This document shows positions 9,413-17,789 of a DNA stretch of 64,000 nucleotides, one piece after another (position 1 is the first letter of the stretch; every line of letters starts with the position of its first letter). The translations under genes were made by a program, and so were the position numbers. The notes under the pieces were generated by a model. It saw only the letters and a list, made by a program, of their open reading frames with translations. It made no database searches and was not told the DNA's origin. This DNA comes from Chthonobacter albigriseus (GTDB lineage: Bacteria; Pseudomonadota; Alphaproteobacteria; Rhizobiales; Pleomorphomonadaceae): assembly GCF_013839445.1 (NCBI RefSeq), contig NZ_JACDIT010000003.1, positions 124,001 through 188,000 on the forward strand, written 5' to 3'.

Positions 9413-11067
9413 CTGCGGCGCGGCGAGTATTCGGGAACGCCCTCGCCGCCGAAGATGAACTGCTGGGGGTTCTGCTCGATGCCCGACAGCACCCGGTCCA
9501 GGCGGCCAAGCGCGCGACGGCCGTCCTCGGCCAGCTGCACGATGCCGTTGAGGCCGCGGTCGGAGAAGCGGGCGACGTTGCTGGTGATCGGACCGACCTG
9601 TGCGTTGAGCGTGTCGGCGACCGAGCGGATCGACTTCAGCGTCTCGGTCGCCTCGGCGATCAGGCCGCTGCCGTCACCCTCCACATAGGCGTCGATTTTC
9701 TGGAGCACGCCATCTGCCCGCGCCGCGATGCCGTTCAGCTGGGCGACGAGATCGCGAGCCTCGGTGATCGTGCGGTTCACGTCGCCGTTGCGCTCGTCGA
9801 TGGTGGCGCCCAGCCGGCGCAGGCTTTCCGACGCCGACTTCACGTCGCCGAGGATGGCGTCCACCTGCGGCCCGTAGGCGTCGAGTCGATCGGCGAAGGC
9901 CGCCACGTCGTCAACGGTGGACTGGACCTTGGCGGTGTCGACCACCCCGATCAGCTCGCCGGCCTTGGTGAAGGTGTCCTGCACGGAGGAGACCACGTTG
10001 CCGACCGTCGTCGACACGTCGGAGAGGTTCTGCGTTGCGACGTCGACGGAGGCGACGATCTCCTCCACCCGCTTCGGATCGACCGAGGCGAGAAGTTCGT
10101 CGGCCCGCCGAGACGCCGAGCCGATGTCGGCGGAGGTCTGCCGGAGGTTGGCGACCAGCGTGCGGACCTCCTCCGGATCGAGCGCCTCGATCACGCCGTT
10201 CGCCTTGGCGACGGTTTCGTTGAGGGTGCGCGCCGCATCCGAGACGTTGCGGACGGCCTCATTGATGGTGTTCGGATCGATGCCGTCGGCCACCGTCTCC
10301 GCCCGCGCCATGACGCGGTCGAGCCGTTCCGCCGACTGGGTCAGCTGGTCGACCACCTGCGCCACCTTGGCCGGGTCGACCGCGTTGAGGATCTCCTCGA
10401 CACGCTGGGCGGAACCCTTGATCTCGCCGGAGATGTCGCCGAGGGCGGCAGCCGCCTTGGACACGTTCTCCAGCGTGCCGGAAACCTGGTCGGAGTTGTC
10501 CGAGAGCGCCTTGGTGAAGCTCTGCACGTTGCGCACGGTCTGGCTCACCGACGGACGGTTCTCCGTGACGAACTCGTCGATGGCCGTCATTGCGCTGTCG
10601 GCCTTGGTGAGCACGTTGCGCGCGCTTTCCAGGATGTCCTGGAACGGCGACACCTCCGCCTCGATGGTCGGGATCCCCTCAGGACCGGCCGAATCGACCA
10701 GCAGCGGCGCGTTCTTCGACCCGCCGGCCAGCTGCAGGTTCGCGACCCCGGTGAGGCCCTGGTAGGAGAGCGTCGCGCGGGTGTCGGTGCGGATCGGCTT
10801 GGTGCGGTCCACCCGGATGATCGCGATCACCGTGTTCGGGTCGTTCTGGTCGAGCGAGAGATCGGCCACCTCGCCGATCTTGATGCCGTTGAAGAGCACC
10901 GCCGACCCGGTGTTGAGCCCGGTCACCGCTTCGCTGAAGACGACGCGGATCTCGGCCTGGCGCGCACGCTCGCCGGCGTTGGTGAGCCAGAACAGGAATC
11001 CGAGCCCCGCCATCAGCATGACGAGGACGAAAAGACCGATCGCCGCGTAGTTCGCCCGTGATTCCAT
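9409..11067 (-). CDS. mlaD: MCE-domain (MlaD family) lipid-transport protein with long helical extension
   Basis: Periplasmic substrate-handling part of an Mla/Mce lipid transporter, 552 residues. One membrane anchor at about residues 8-28, one MCE domain at about 37-115 (GSAVLFNGIKIGEV ... YQGLTGVANLQL), then some 420 residues of helix-forming repeats. E. coli MlaD is only about 180 residues, so the extension is the notable feature and resembles the helical tails of Mce and PqiB proteins that build tunnels across the periplasm. Residues 230-361 contain four 33-residue repeats (listed separately). The ATPase gene lies 13 bp upstream and the lipoprotein gene overlaps its 3' end. Confidence 0.88.
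   Translation of the reverse strand: MESRANYAAIGLFVLVMLMAGLGFLFWLTNAGERARQAEIRVVFSEAVTGLNTGSAVLFNGIKIGEVADLSLDQNDPNTVIAIIRVDRTKPIRTDTRATLSYQGLTGVANLQLAGGSKNAPLLVDSAGPEGIPTIEAEVSPFQDILESARNVLTKADSAMTAIDEFVTENRPSVSQTVRNVQSFTKALSDNSDQVSGTLENVSKAAAALGDISGEIKGSAQRVEEILNAVDPAKVAQVVDQLTQSAERLDRVMARAETVADGIDPNTINEAVRNVSDAARTLNETVAKANGVIEALDPEEVRTLVANLRQTSADIGSASRRADELLASVDPKRVEEIVASVDVATQNLSDVSTTVGNVVSSVQDTFTKAGELIGVVDTAKVQSTVDDVAAFADRLDAYGPQVDAILGDVKSASESLRRLGATIDERNGDVNRTITEARDLVAQLNGIAARADGVLQKIDAYVEGDGSGLIAEATETLKSIRSVADTLNAQVGPITSNVARFSDRGLNGIVQLAEDGRRALGRLDRVLSGIEQNPQQFIFGGEGVPEYSPRRR
9985..10380 (-). repeat. Four 33-residue tandem repeats in the MCE protein tail
   Basis: Residues 230-361 split into four 33-residue units, each starting with a (V/I/L)DPxxV/I motif (VDPAKV, IDPNTI, LDPEEV, VDPKRV) followed by a helix with hydrophobic residues at 10, 13, 20 and 30. 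A fifth, degenerate start (VDTAKV) follows after a 13-residue spacer. The length equals three hendecads. Confidence 0.8.
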
Positions 11068-11080
11068 CGCTTCTGAAAAC

Positions 11081-11884
11081 CTACTCGATCTTGAGGCGCT
11101 CGGCGCGCGTCCCGTTGAAATACGCGTCCACCCAGGGGTGGTCGACCGTCTTCAGCTCCGCGAAGGTGCCGTCCACCAGCACCCGCTTGTTGCCGAGCAC
11201 GGCGATGCGGTCTGTCACCTCCAGGAGGCTGTCGAGATCGTGCGTCACCATGAAGACCGTGAGCCCGAGCGTGTCGCGCAGGCTCTCGATCAGGGTGTCG
11301 AAATCGGCGGCGCCGATCGGATCGAGGCCGGCGGTGGGCTCGTCCAGGAACACGATGTCCGGGTCGAGCGCCAGGGCACGCGCCAGCGAGGCGCGCTTGA
11401 TCATGCCGCCCGAGAGTTCGGAGGGATACTTGTCTGCAGCGTCCGGCGGCAGCCCGACCAGCTCGATCTTGAGCCGCGACAACTCGTCGACGAGGGCGGG
11501 CGTCAGCTTCAGGTGCTCGCGCATCGGAACGCCGACGTTCTGCGCCACTGTCAGCGAGGAGAACAGCGCGCCCTGCTGGAACAGCACGCCCCAGCGCCGG
11601 CCGATCCGGTTGCGCTCGGCCGGGCTCGCGGCGTCGAGGTCCTGCCCGAACACCTCCACCGTGCCGGCACGGCGGGCGTTGAGGCCGATGATGGTGCGCA
11701 TCAGCACCGACTTGCCGGTGCCCGACCCGCCGACCACGCCGAGGATCTCGCCGCGGTAGACGTCGATGTCGAGGTCCTCCAGGATCAGCTTGTCGCCGAA
11801 ACCCACCGTGAGGCCGCGGCCGCGGATCACCACCTCGCGGTCGGTGCGGCGTTCGGCGGCGGGACTGTCGAGCACCGTCTCCAT
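11081..11884 (-). CDS. mlaF: Mla-type lipid transporter ATP-binding protein
   Basis: Cytoplasmic ATPase of 267 residues energising the MlaE permease. Walker A GGSGTGKS (about residues 53-60), Q-loop VLFQQGALF, signature LSGGM, Walker B IVFLDEP and the H-loop VTHD are all present; LSGGMIKR with the following PTAGLDPI is characteristic of MlaF/Ttg2A ATPases. The open frame runs on upstream inside mlaE in another frame, but the ATG at 11884 gives the normal MlaF length, 5 bp after the mlaE stop. The transporter probably moves phospholipids between the membranes (family knowledge). Confidence 0.92.
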   Translation of the reverse strand: METVLDSPAAERRTDREVVIRGRGLTVGFGDKLILEDLDIDVYRGEILGVVGGSGTGKSVLMRTIIGLNARRAGTVEVFGQDLDAASPAERNRIGRRWGVLFQQGALFSSLTVAQNVGVPMREHLKLTPALVDELSRLKIELVGLPPDAADKYPSELSGGMIKRASLARALALDPDIVFLDEPTAGLDPIGAADFDTLIESLRDTLGLTVFMVTHDLDSLLEVTDRIAVLGNKRVLVDGTFAELKTVDHPWVDAYFNGTRAERLKIE

Positions 11885-11889
11885 GCCGG

Positions 11890-13059
11890 TCAGATCCCCA
11901 GCGCCGCAAAGAACATGGCGAACATGCCGTCCATGACGACCACCATGAAGATCGCCTTCACCACCGAGGCGGTGGTGTGCTCGCCGAGGCTCTCCGCCGA
12001 TCCCTTGACCTTCATGCCCTCCACGCAGGCCATGAAGCCGATCACCATCGCCATGAACGGCGCCTTGACGATGCCGACCAGCACATAGGAGACGTCGAGC
12101 GCCTCCTTGATGCGCAGGAGGAATGTGTCGGTCGGGATGCCGATGTAGAAGAGCACGACCACCCAGGCACCGGCGAGCGCGGCGAGGTCGGCCACCAGCG
12201 CCAGGATGGGCAGCGAGATCACCAGCGCCAGGATGCGCGGCACCACCAGCACGTCCACCGGCGATACCCCGAGCACGGTCAGCGCGTCGATCTCCTCGCG
12301 CATCTTCATCGAGCCGATCTCGGCCGTGAACGCGGACCCGGACCGGCCCGCGACCATGATCGCGGTCAGCAGCACGCCGATCTCGCGGCAGACCAGCACG
12401 GCGACGAGGTCGACGACGAACAGCTCGGCACCGAACGAACGGAAGTAGAAGGCCCCCTGCTGGGCGATGATCATGCCGATCAGGAAGCTCATCAGAGCGA
12501 TGATCGGCACCGCCTGGAAGCCGGCGCGGTCGATGTGGTTGACGAACGCCGGCCAGCGCATCCGCCGCTTCCACATCAGCGTGCCGGAGAAGGCGACCAG
12601 GAATTCGCCGAGCATGGTCGTGACGGCGCGCAGATCCGCGAGCACGAGCGCCGCGCCGCGTCCCACCAGGGACAGGAACTGGATTACCGGGTTGACCGGC
12701 GCGGGCTCCGGCGGGGCGGTGCGCTGGGTCTTCTCCACCGCCGCGATCAGCGATCGCTGGCCTTCCGAGAAGCCGGCGAGCTCGACGGCGGCACCGCTCT
12801 CGGTCAGCCGCCGCCGGGTGCGCTCCACCAGCCAAGCGCCCGCGGTATCGAATTTCTCGAGGCCGGAACCGTCGATGACGACCGGGCCGGAGGGGGCCTG
12901 CGCGGTCTCCGCATCGAGCCGGTCTTCCAGGTCCGCCGCGGTTTCCACCGACCATTCGCCGGACAGCCGCACGCGCAGACCCGCCCGCTCCGACTGGACG
13001 TCGATCGGGGTCTGGGCATCCGCGGACGGTGCGGTCTGGTCGAGGGTCGTCTCCGCCAT
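11890..13059 (-). CDS. mlaE: STAS-MlaE fusion: lipid transporter permease with N-terminal STAS domain
   Basis: 389-residue inner-membrane permease. Residues about 20-115 form a STAS domain (VVIDGSGLEKFDTAGAWL), equivalent to the separate E. coli MlaB subunit; residues about 125-389 are the MlaE permease with five or six membrane segments and the conserved REIGVLLTAIMVAGRSGSAFTAEIGSM block. The fusion explains why no mlaB gene is present. It is first in the operon. The start ATG at 13059 faces the divergent dipeptide epimerase gene across a 175-bp region that should hold both promoters. No mlaC gene is found here. Confidence 0.92.
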   Translation of the reverse strand: MAETTLDQTAPSADAQTPIDVQSERAGLRVRLSGEWSVETAADLEDRLDAETAQAPSGPVVIDGSGLEKFDTAGAWLVERTRRRLTESGAAVELAGFSEGQRSLIAAVEKTQRTAPPEPAPVNPVIQFLSLVGRGAALVLADLRAVTTMLGEFLVAFSGTLMWKRRMRWPAFVNHIDRAGFQAVPIIALMSFLIGMIIAQQGAFYFRSFGAELFVVDLVAVLVCREIGVLLTAIMVAGRSGSAFTAEIGSMKMREEIDALTVLGVSPVDVLVVPRILALVISLPILALVADLAALAGAWVVVLFYIGIPTDTFLLRIKEALDVSYVLVGIVKAPFMAMVIGFMACVEGMKVKGSAESLGEHTTASVVKAIFMVVVMDGMFAMFFAALGI

Positions 13060-13234
13060 GGCGTCCCTATCGGCGTGCGCTCAAGTCCCCCGTCTTGTCG
13101 CCCGCTCGCCCTCTTCGTATAGCGTGGTTCGCGTCCGTGTCGATCACAAGCCGTTCATCCGCCTCGCCGAACGGCGCCGGCTCGGCGCATTATCCCGCCG
13201 ACGTGGCGGAAAGGCTGCACTCGGGAGTTCGACG

Positions 13235-14221
13235 ATGCTACGACGGCTGACCGCAACCGTGGAGCGCTGGCCGATCGCCGGCACCTTCACCATCGCGCGC
13301 GGATCGAAGACCGAGGCCGTGGTGGTCGTCGCCACGATCACCGACAGCAGCCACACCGGCCGCGGCGAGTGCGTGCCCTACGCCCGCTACGGCGAGACGG
13401 TCGACGGCGTCCTGGCCGCCATCGACCAGGTGCGGCCGATGATCATGGCCGGCGCGAGCCGCCAGGAACTGCTGGCGCTGATGCCGGCCGGCGCCGCCCG
13501 CAATGCGATCGACTGCGCGCTGATCGACCTGGAGGCCAAGGCGAGCGGCATGCCGGCCGCGACGCTGGTCGGCCTCGCAGCGCCCGAACCGCGCATCACC
13601 GCCTTCACGCTGTCGCTCGGAACGCCGGACGTCATGCGCGCGGCCGCCGAAGCCGCCAGTGACCGGCCGATCCTGAAGATCAAGCTCGGCGGCGGGCCGG
13701 AGGACATCGCCCGGCTGCAGGCGGTGCGCGCCGGGGCGCCGGATGCGGAGATCGTCGTCGACGCCAACGAGGGCTGGACGGTGGAGACCTTCCCTGCCGC
13801 GATGGAGGCCTGCGCCGCGGCCGGCGTGACGCTGATCGAGCAGCCCCTGCCCGCCGGCGACGACGGCTGGCTGGAGGGCAAGCGATTTCCTGTGCCGCTC
13901 TGCGCCGACGAGAGCGCCCATCTGACCCCCGATGTGCCGCGGCTGGCGCGGCGCTATCAGGCCGTCAACATCAAGCTCGACAAGACCGGCGGGCTGACCG
14001 AGGCGCTCCGGATGGCCAAAGCCGCCGACGACGCTGGCCTCGCCGTCATGGTCGGCTGCATGGTGGCGACGTCGCTTGCCATGGCGCCGGCCATGCTGCT
14101 GGCCCAGACCGCGAAGTGGGTGGACCTCGACGGCCCGCTTCTGCTGGCCCGCGACCGCGAGCCGGGGCTGCACTACGAGGGCAGCACGGTCTATCCGCCG
14201 GGCGCGGAGGTCTGGGGGTGA
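13235..14221 (+). CDS. Dipeptide epimerase (L-Ala-D/L-Glu epimerase family, enolase superfamily)
   Basis: 328 residues, cytoplasmic. Catalytic lysines in KIK (148 and 150) and K247 in NIKLDKTGG, and metal ligands D176 (DANEGW), E202 (EQP) and D225 (DES), match the muconate lactonizing subgroup; the C-terminal DLDG (297-300) is the dipeptide-binding signature of Ala-Glu epimerases. In this family the enzyme interconverts L-Ala-L-Glu and L-Ala-D-Glu during murein-peptide recycling, or handles N-acyl-D-amino acids (DgcA). The frame is open far upstream, but the ATG at 13235 gives the expected N-terminus. It converges with the MFS gene with only 18 bp between stops. Confidence 0.85.
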   Translation: MLRRLTATVERWPIAGTFTIARGSKTEAVVVVATITDSSHTGRGECVPYARYGETVDGVLAAIDQVRPMIMAGASRQELLALMPAGAARNAIDCALIDLEAKASGMPAATLVGLAAPEPRITAFTLSLGTPDVMRAAAEAASDRPILKIKLGGGPEDIARLQAVRAGAPDAEIVVDANEGWTVETFPAAMEACAAAGVTLIEQPLPAGDDGWLEGKRFPVPLCADESAHLTPDVPRLARRYQAVNIKLDKTGGLTEALRMAKAADDAGLAVMVGCMVATSLAMAPAMLLAQTAKWVDLDGPLLLARDREPGLHYEGSTVYPPGAEVWG

Positions 14222-14239
14222 GTGTCGGCGCGGTCGACG

Positions 14240-15424
14240 TCACGCCGCCCGGGCTTCCGATCCGGCGAGGGTCGGAAGCCGCGAGGCGCCGCTGCGGGTG
14301 ATCGCCAGGATCACCACGCCGATGGCGGCGAACACCGACATCGCGCCGAAGGCGTCGTCGCCGATCCGCTCCCAGAGCCGGCCGCTGACGGCGGTGGCCG
14401 CAGCCATGGCGAAGCCGAGCAGGATGACGTAGGTGCCCTGCGCGGACGCCGCGCGCTGCTCCGGCACCGTCTCCTTGATGAAGCGCATGATGCCGATATG
14501 GCCGATGGCGAACGAGCCGGCGTGGCCGATCTGGATCAGAAGCGTCGGGATCGCGCCCGCATCGACGGTGAAGAGCCCCCATCGCACCACGCCGATCAGC
14601 CCGCCGATGAAGATCAGCGTGGTCGGCTTGATGGCCTGGGGAAGACGGCTGGCATAGGCGAACAGGATGATCTCGGCGACGACGCCGACCGCCCAGAAGC
14701 AGCCGATCAGGAACTCGTCATAGCCGCGCAGCTGCCAGGTGATGGTGGCGAAGCCGTAGAGCGCCGCGTGGCTCGACTGGACGAAGCCGCCCGCGAGCAG
14801 AACCGCCAGGAACGCCGGCTTGCGCAGGATCGTCAGTGAGGCGGCATCCTGGACCGTGGGCATCGGGCCCGGCCGCGGCAGCAGAAAGGTGGCGAAGGCG
14901 GCGGCGGAGAAACCGATCATCATCAGCGTGTAGATCGCCGGGACGCCGAAATGGTCGAGCGCAGCGCCGCCGATCAGGTTGCCGCCGATGAAGCTCACCG
15001 AGCCCCAGAGCCGCATCTTGCCGTAGTCGCCCTGCCCCCGGCGCTCCAGCGACATGGCGATCGTGTCGGTGAGCGGGCCGTGCGAATAGCTGAGGATCAG
15101 GATGACGAGCGAAACGGCGACGATGGCCGTCGGATCGGTCAGCGGCCCGAGCGCCACCACCGCCGAGGTGATCAGCAGCATCAGCACCAGCATCAGCACC
15201 CGCCGGTCCGGCATCCGGTCGGCGAACGCGGTGATCACCGGCATGGAGAACACGCGCAGCATGAACGGCAGCCCGACCACCAGCGCGATCTCCTCGCCGC
15301 TGAGGCCGCGGTCCCGCAGGAACACGGGGAAATAGGGAAGGACGATGCCGTTGACGAAAAAGCTCACGGCGAAATAGGTCGCCATCAAAAGCGCTGGCGA
15401 CAGGCGCGCAGAACCGATTGTCAC
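14240..15424 (-). CDS. MFS transporter, HcaT/phenylpropionate-permease-like family
   Basis: 394 residues with about 12 membrane segments. The N-terminal half carries LPYFPVFLRDRGLSGEEIALV and the loop GKMRLWGSVSFIGGN, both typical of the MFS_1-like family that includes E. coli HcaT. The substrate is not predictable; many alphaproteobacterial members are uncharacterised. The called start is a GTG; an ATG at codon 14 is the alternative but would remove part of the first membrane helix. Divergent from the CheZ-type gene across 145 bp. Confidence 0.8.
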   Translation of the reverse strand: MTIGSARLSPALLMATYFAVSFFVNGIVLPYFPVFLRDRGLSGEEIALVVGLPFMLRVFSMPVITAFADRMPDRRVLMLVLMLLITSAVVALGPLTDPTAIVAVSLVILILSYSHGPLTDTIAMSLERRGQGDYGKMRLWGSVSFIGGNLIGGAALDHFGVPAIYTLMMIGFSAAAFATFLLPRPGPMPTVQDAASLTILRKPAFLAVLLAGGFVQSSHAALYGFATITWQLRGYDEFLIGCFWAVGVVAEIILFAYASRLPQAIKPTTLIFIGGLIGVVRWGLFTVDAGAIPTLLIQIGHAGSFAIGHIGIMRFIKETVPEQRAASAQGTYVILLGFAMAAATAVSGRLWERIGDDAFGAMSVFAAIGVVILAITRSGASRLPTLAGSEARAA

Positions 15425-15569
15425 GGACGCGACCCGCTATAAACTGAATCTAGAAGGAATCACTGGTAGTTTGGGGCCTCTTGCGTCCATAGAAGCGCGG
15501 GCGGGTTAATAACTCATCCGGTCTCGGCGGGCGCGCCAAACTGAATATCATGGGGTTTGCGGCGAAACC

Positions 15570-16778
15570 ATGAGCGACTCCGATCAAGTACCGGTGAGCC
15601 TAGAATCGGACTACGAGGCGATCGAACTGGCCGTCATGGAGACGGCCAAGGGCCGTTGGTTCCTGGCCGAGTATGCGCGCCGTCATCGCGCTGCCGACAC
15701 GACGTTGGTCCTTGATGCCATCGCTGGCCTCGAGAAGAAGCTGCGGCGCACCGCCCGTCCGGACATCGACCGCATCCGCCTCGACATCGGCGAGATGAAG
15801 GACGCGATCGAGCGCACCAAGAACGAAATCGCCCAGATCAAGCACGACCAGAACGATTCCAGCCGCTTCGATCGCGCCTCCAACGAACTCGACGCCATCG
15901 TCAGCCAGACCGAGGCGGCGACCTCGGAGATCCTGACCTCCGCCGAGAAGATCCAGGAGATCGCCTGGACCATGCGCGAGGGCGGCATCGAGCCGGAGAT
16001 CTGCGACGCGCTGGAAGGCCTGACCACCACGATCTACATGTCCTGCTCGTTCCAGGACCTGACCGGCCAGCGCACCCAGAAGGTCGTGCATGTGCTGCGC
16101 TACCTGGAGACGCGTATCGACGCGATGATCGAGATCTGGGGCATGGACGCCGACGCGGAGGCTGAAAAGGCCGATGCCCCGGCCGCCGGCCCGCTGATGG
16201 AGATCTCCCGCTCCGAGCAGGGCGATGAGGCCGGTGTGGTATCGCGCCGGGTGGCCGACGGCCTGGACTCCCGTCCGGACGCCCACCTGCTGAACGGCCC
16301 CGCGCTGGAAGGTGAAGGGGTCGACCAGAGCGAAGTCGACCACCTGATGTTCGATTCCATCGACGATGCGGAGGCCGAAGCCGAAGAGGACACCGGGTCC
16401 GTCTCGGATGCGGACGCCTTCTCCGGCTTCGACCCGATCGACCTGTCGGACGACGCGGCCGCCTTCGAGGAGGCCGATGCCGACCTGCTCGCGGAAGTCG
16501 CCGCCACCGAGGCGGAGTTGGAAGAAGCGCCGCTCGACGCTGCCGAAGTCGTCACCGACATGGACGAGCCGGACATCGCTGACTCTGTTGAAGCTGAAGA
16601 ATCCGCCGACCCCTCCGAGGCCGAGGTGATCAGCCGCGCGACCGAGGCGATGGAAGAGGCGATCGAGACGCTGCAGAAGGTGAGCGAAGCGGTAAGGCCG
16701 GAACCGGCACCCGCTTCTGATGCGGCCGATCCGCTCGCCACCATGTCGCGCGCCGAACGGCAGGCCCTGTTCAGCTGA
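15570..16778 (+). CDS. cheZ: CheZ-family protein phosphatase with acidic C-terminal extension
   Basis: 402 residues. The first about 195 residues form a long helical hairpin with the CheZ active-site segment SCSFQDLTGQRTQKV; D163 and Q167 correspond to the acidic residue and catalytic glutamine that dephosphorylate CheY-P. After it comes about 190 residues of low-complexity, Asp/Glu/Ala-rich sequence, ending in MSRAERQALFS. E. coli CheZ is 214 residues and also uses a C-terminal peptide to dock CheY, so the short tail may do the same (inference). No other che gene is nearby, so its response-regulator target is unknown. Its 3' end overlaps the convergent dehydratase gene by 8 bp. Confidence 0.82.
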   Translation: MSDSDQVPVSLESDYEAIELAVMETAKGRWFLAEYARRHRAADTTLVLDAIAGLEKKLRRTARPDIDRIRLDIGEMKDAIERTKNEIAQIKHDQNDSSRFDRASNELDAIVSQTEAATSEILTSAEKIQEIAWTMREGGIEPEICDALEGLTTTIYMSCSFQDLTGQRTQKVVHVLRYLETRIDAMIEIWGMDADAEAEKADAPAAGPLMEISRSEQGDEAGVVSRRVADGLDSRPDAHLLNGPALEGEGVDQSEVDHLMFDSIDDAEAEAEEDTGSVSDADAFSGFDPIDLSDDAAAFEEADADLLAEVAATEAELEEAPLDAAEVVTDMDEPDIADSVEAEESADPSEAEVISRATEAMEEAIETLQKVSEAVRPEPAPASDAADPLATMSRAERQALFS

Positions 16779-17748
16779 GCGTCAAGGCGCGGGCGAGCAC
16801 CGCGTCATCCACGTTGCCGCCGGAGAGCAGCGCGACCACGGTCCGCCCCCGAGTCTCCACACGGCCCGCCAGCAGCGCAGCCAGCGCGACAGCCCCGCCC
16901 GGCTCCGCCACCAGCTTGGCCTCGCGCGCGGCGAAAGCAACGGCCCGCAGCGCCTCCTCGTCGGTGACGGCGAAACCATCGGCAACCCGGCGGCTGCCGA
17001 TCGCAAAGCCGATCGAACCCGGCGAATTCGCCATCAGCGCGTCGCAGAGCGAGCCGGACAGCCGCTCGTTCGTCACGGGATGACCGGCGGCGAGCGATCG
17101 GGCATAGTCGTCGAACTCCGCCGGCTCGACCGCATGGATCCGTGTTGCCGGCGAGGCTTCCTCTAGCGCCGCCGCGATGCCGGCGATCAACCCGCCACCG
17201 GACACGCAGACGAGCACGTCGTCGGCCTTGAGGCCCATGCGGTGGAGGTCGCCTACGATCTCCAGGCCGATGGTGCCCTGTCCGGCGATCACACCCGCGT
17301 CGTTGTAGGGGTGGACGAAGGTCGCCCCGGTCCTCTGGCAGATCGAGAGAGCGATGGCGTCGCGGTCTTCCGTGGCACGGTTGTAGAGCACTACTTCCGC
17401 GCCGAAAGCCCGGGTGCGGGCGATCTTCATCGCCGGGGCGTCAGCCGGCATCACGATGGTGGCCGACATGCCGAGAATCCGTGCCGCCTCGGCGACGCCT
17501 TGCGCGTGGTTGCCCGACGAGCAGGCCACCACGCCGAACCGCCGCTCGTCAGCGGGGATCTGCGACAGCCGGTTGTACGCGCCCCGGAACTTGAACGAGC
17601 CGGTTCGCTGCAGGTTCTCCGGCTTCAGGAACGCCCGGTCGCCGTTGGGCAGGGTGATCGCGACGAGCGGCGTGTGCACGGCCTGACCGCGAATGCGGTC
17701 GGCGGCGGCGCAAACGTCGGCGTTGGTCGGCGGTTGGGTGAAATCCAT
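16771..17748 (-). CDS. Threonine/serine dehydratase (PLP-dependent, no regulatory domain)
   Basis: 325-residue cytoplasmic enzyme that deaminates L-threonine to 2-oxobutanoate and L-serine to pyruvate. The PLP lysine is K53 in GSFKFRGA; the phosphate-binding glycine loop is SGGGLI; SSGNHAQGVA is the substrate loop. It stops without the C-terminal ACT-like domain of biosynthetic IlvA, so it is closer to catabolic TdcB or serine-racemase-like enzymes. The open frame continues through the neighbouring glycosyltransferase gene, but ATG 17748 gives the family length. The neighbouring glycosyltransferase gene, same strand, ends 41 bp upstream. Confidence 0.9.
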   Translation of the reverse strand: MDFTQPPTNADVCAAADRIRGQAVHTPLVAITLPNGDRAFLKPENLQRTGSFKFRGAYNRLSQIPADERRFGVVACSSGNHAQGVAEAARILGMSATIVMPADAPAMKIARTRAFGAEVVLYNRATEDRDAIALSICQRTGATFVHPYNDAGVIAGQGTIGLEIVGDLHRMGLKADDVLVCVSGGGLIAGIAAALEEASPATRIHAVEPAEFDDYARSLAAGHPVTNERLSGSLCDALMANSPGSIGFAIGSRRVADGFAVTDEEALRAVAFAAREAKLVAEPGGAVALAALLAGRVETRGRTVVALLSGGNVDDAVLARALTLS

Positions 17749-17789
17749 GGGCGGGGACTCGAAGGGGCTGCGGAGTACGGAGACCCTTC

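Noticed and set aside
15600-16343. 247-residue frame antisense to the CheZ-type gene
   Set aside because: No start context or domain; the sense gene has the DLTGQ active site.
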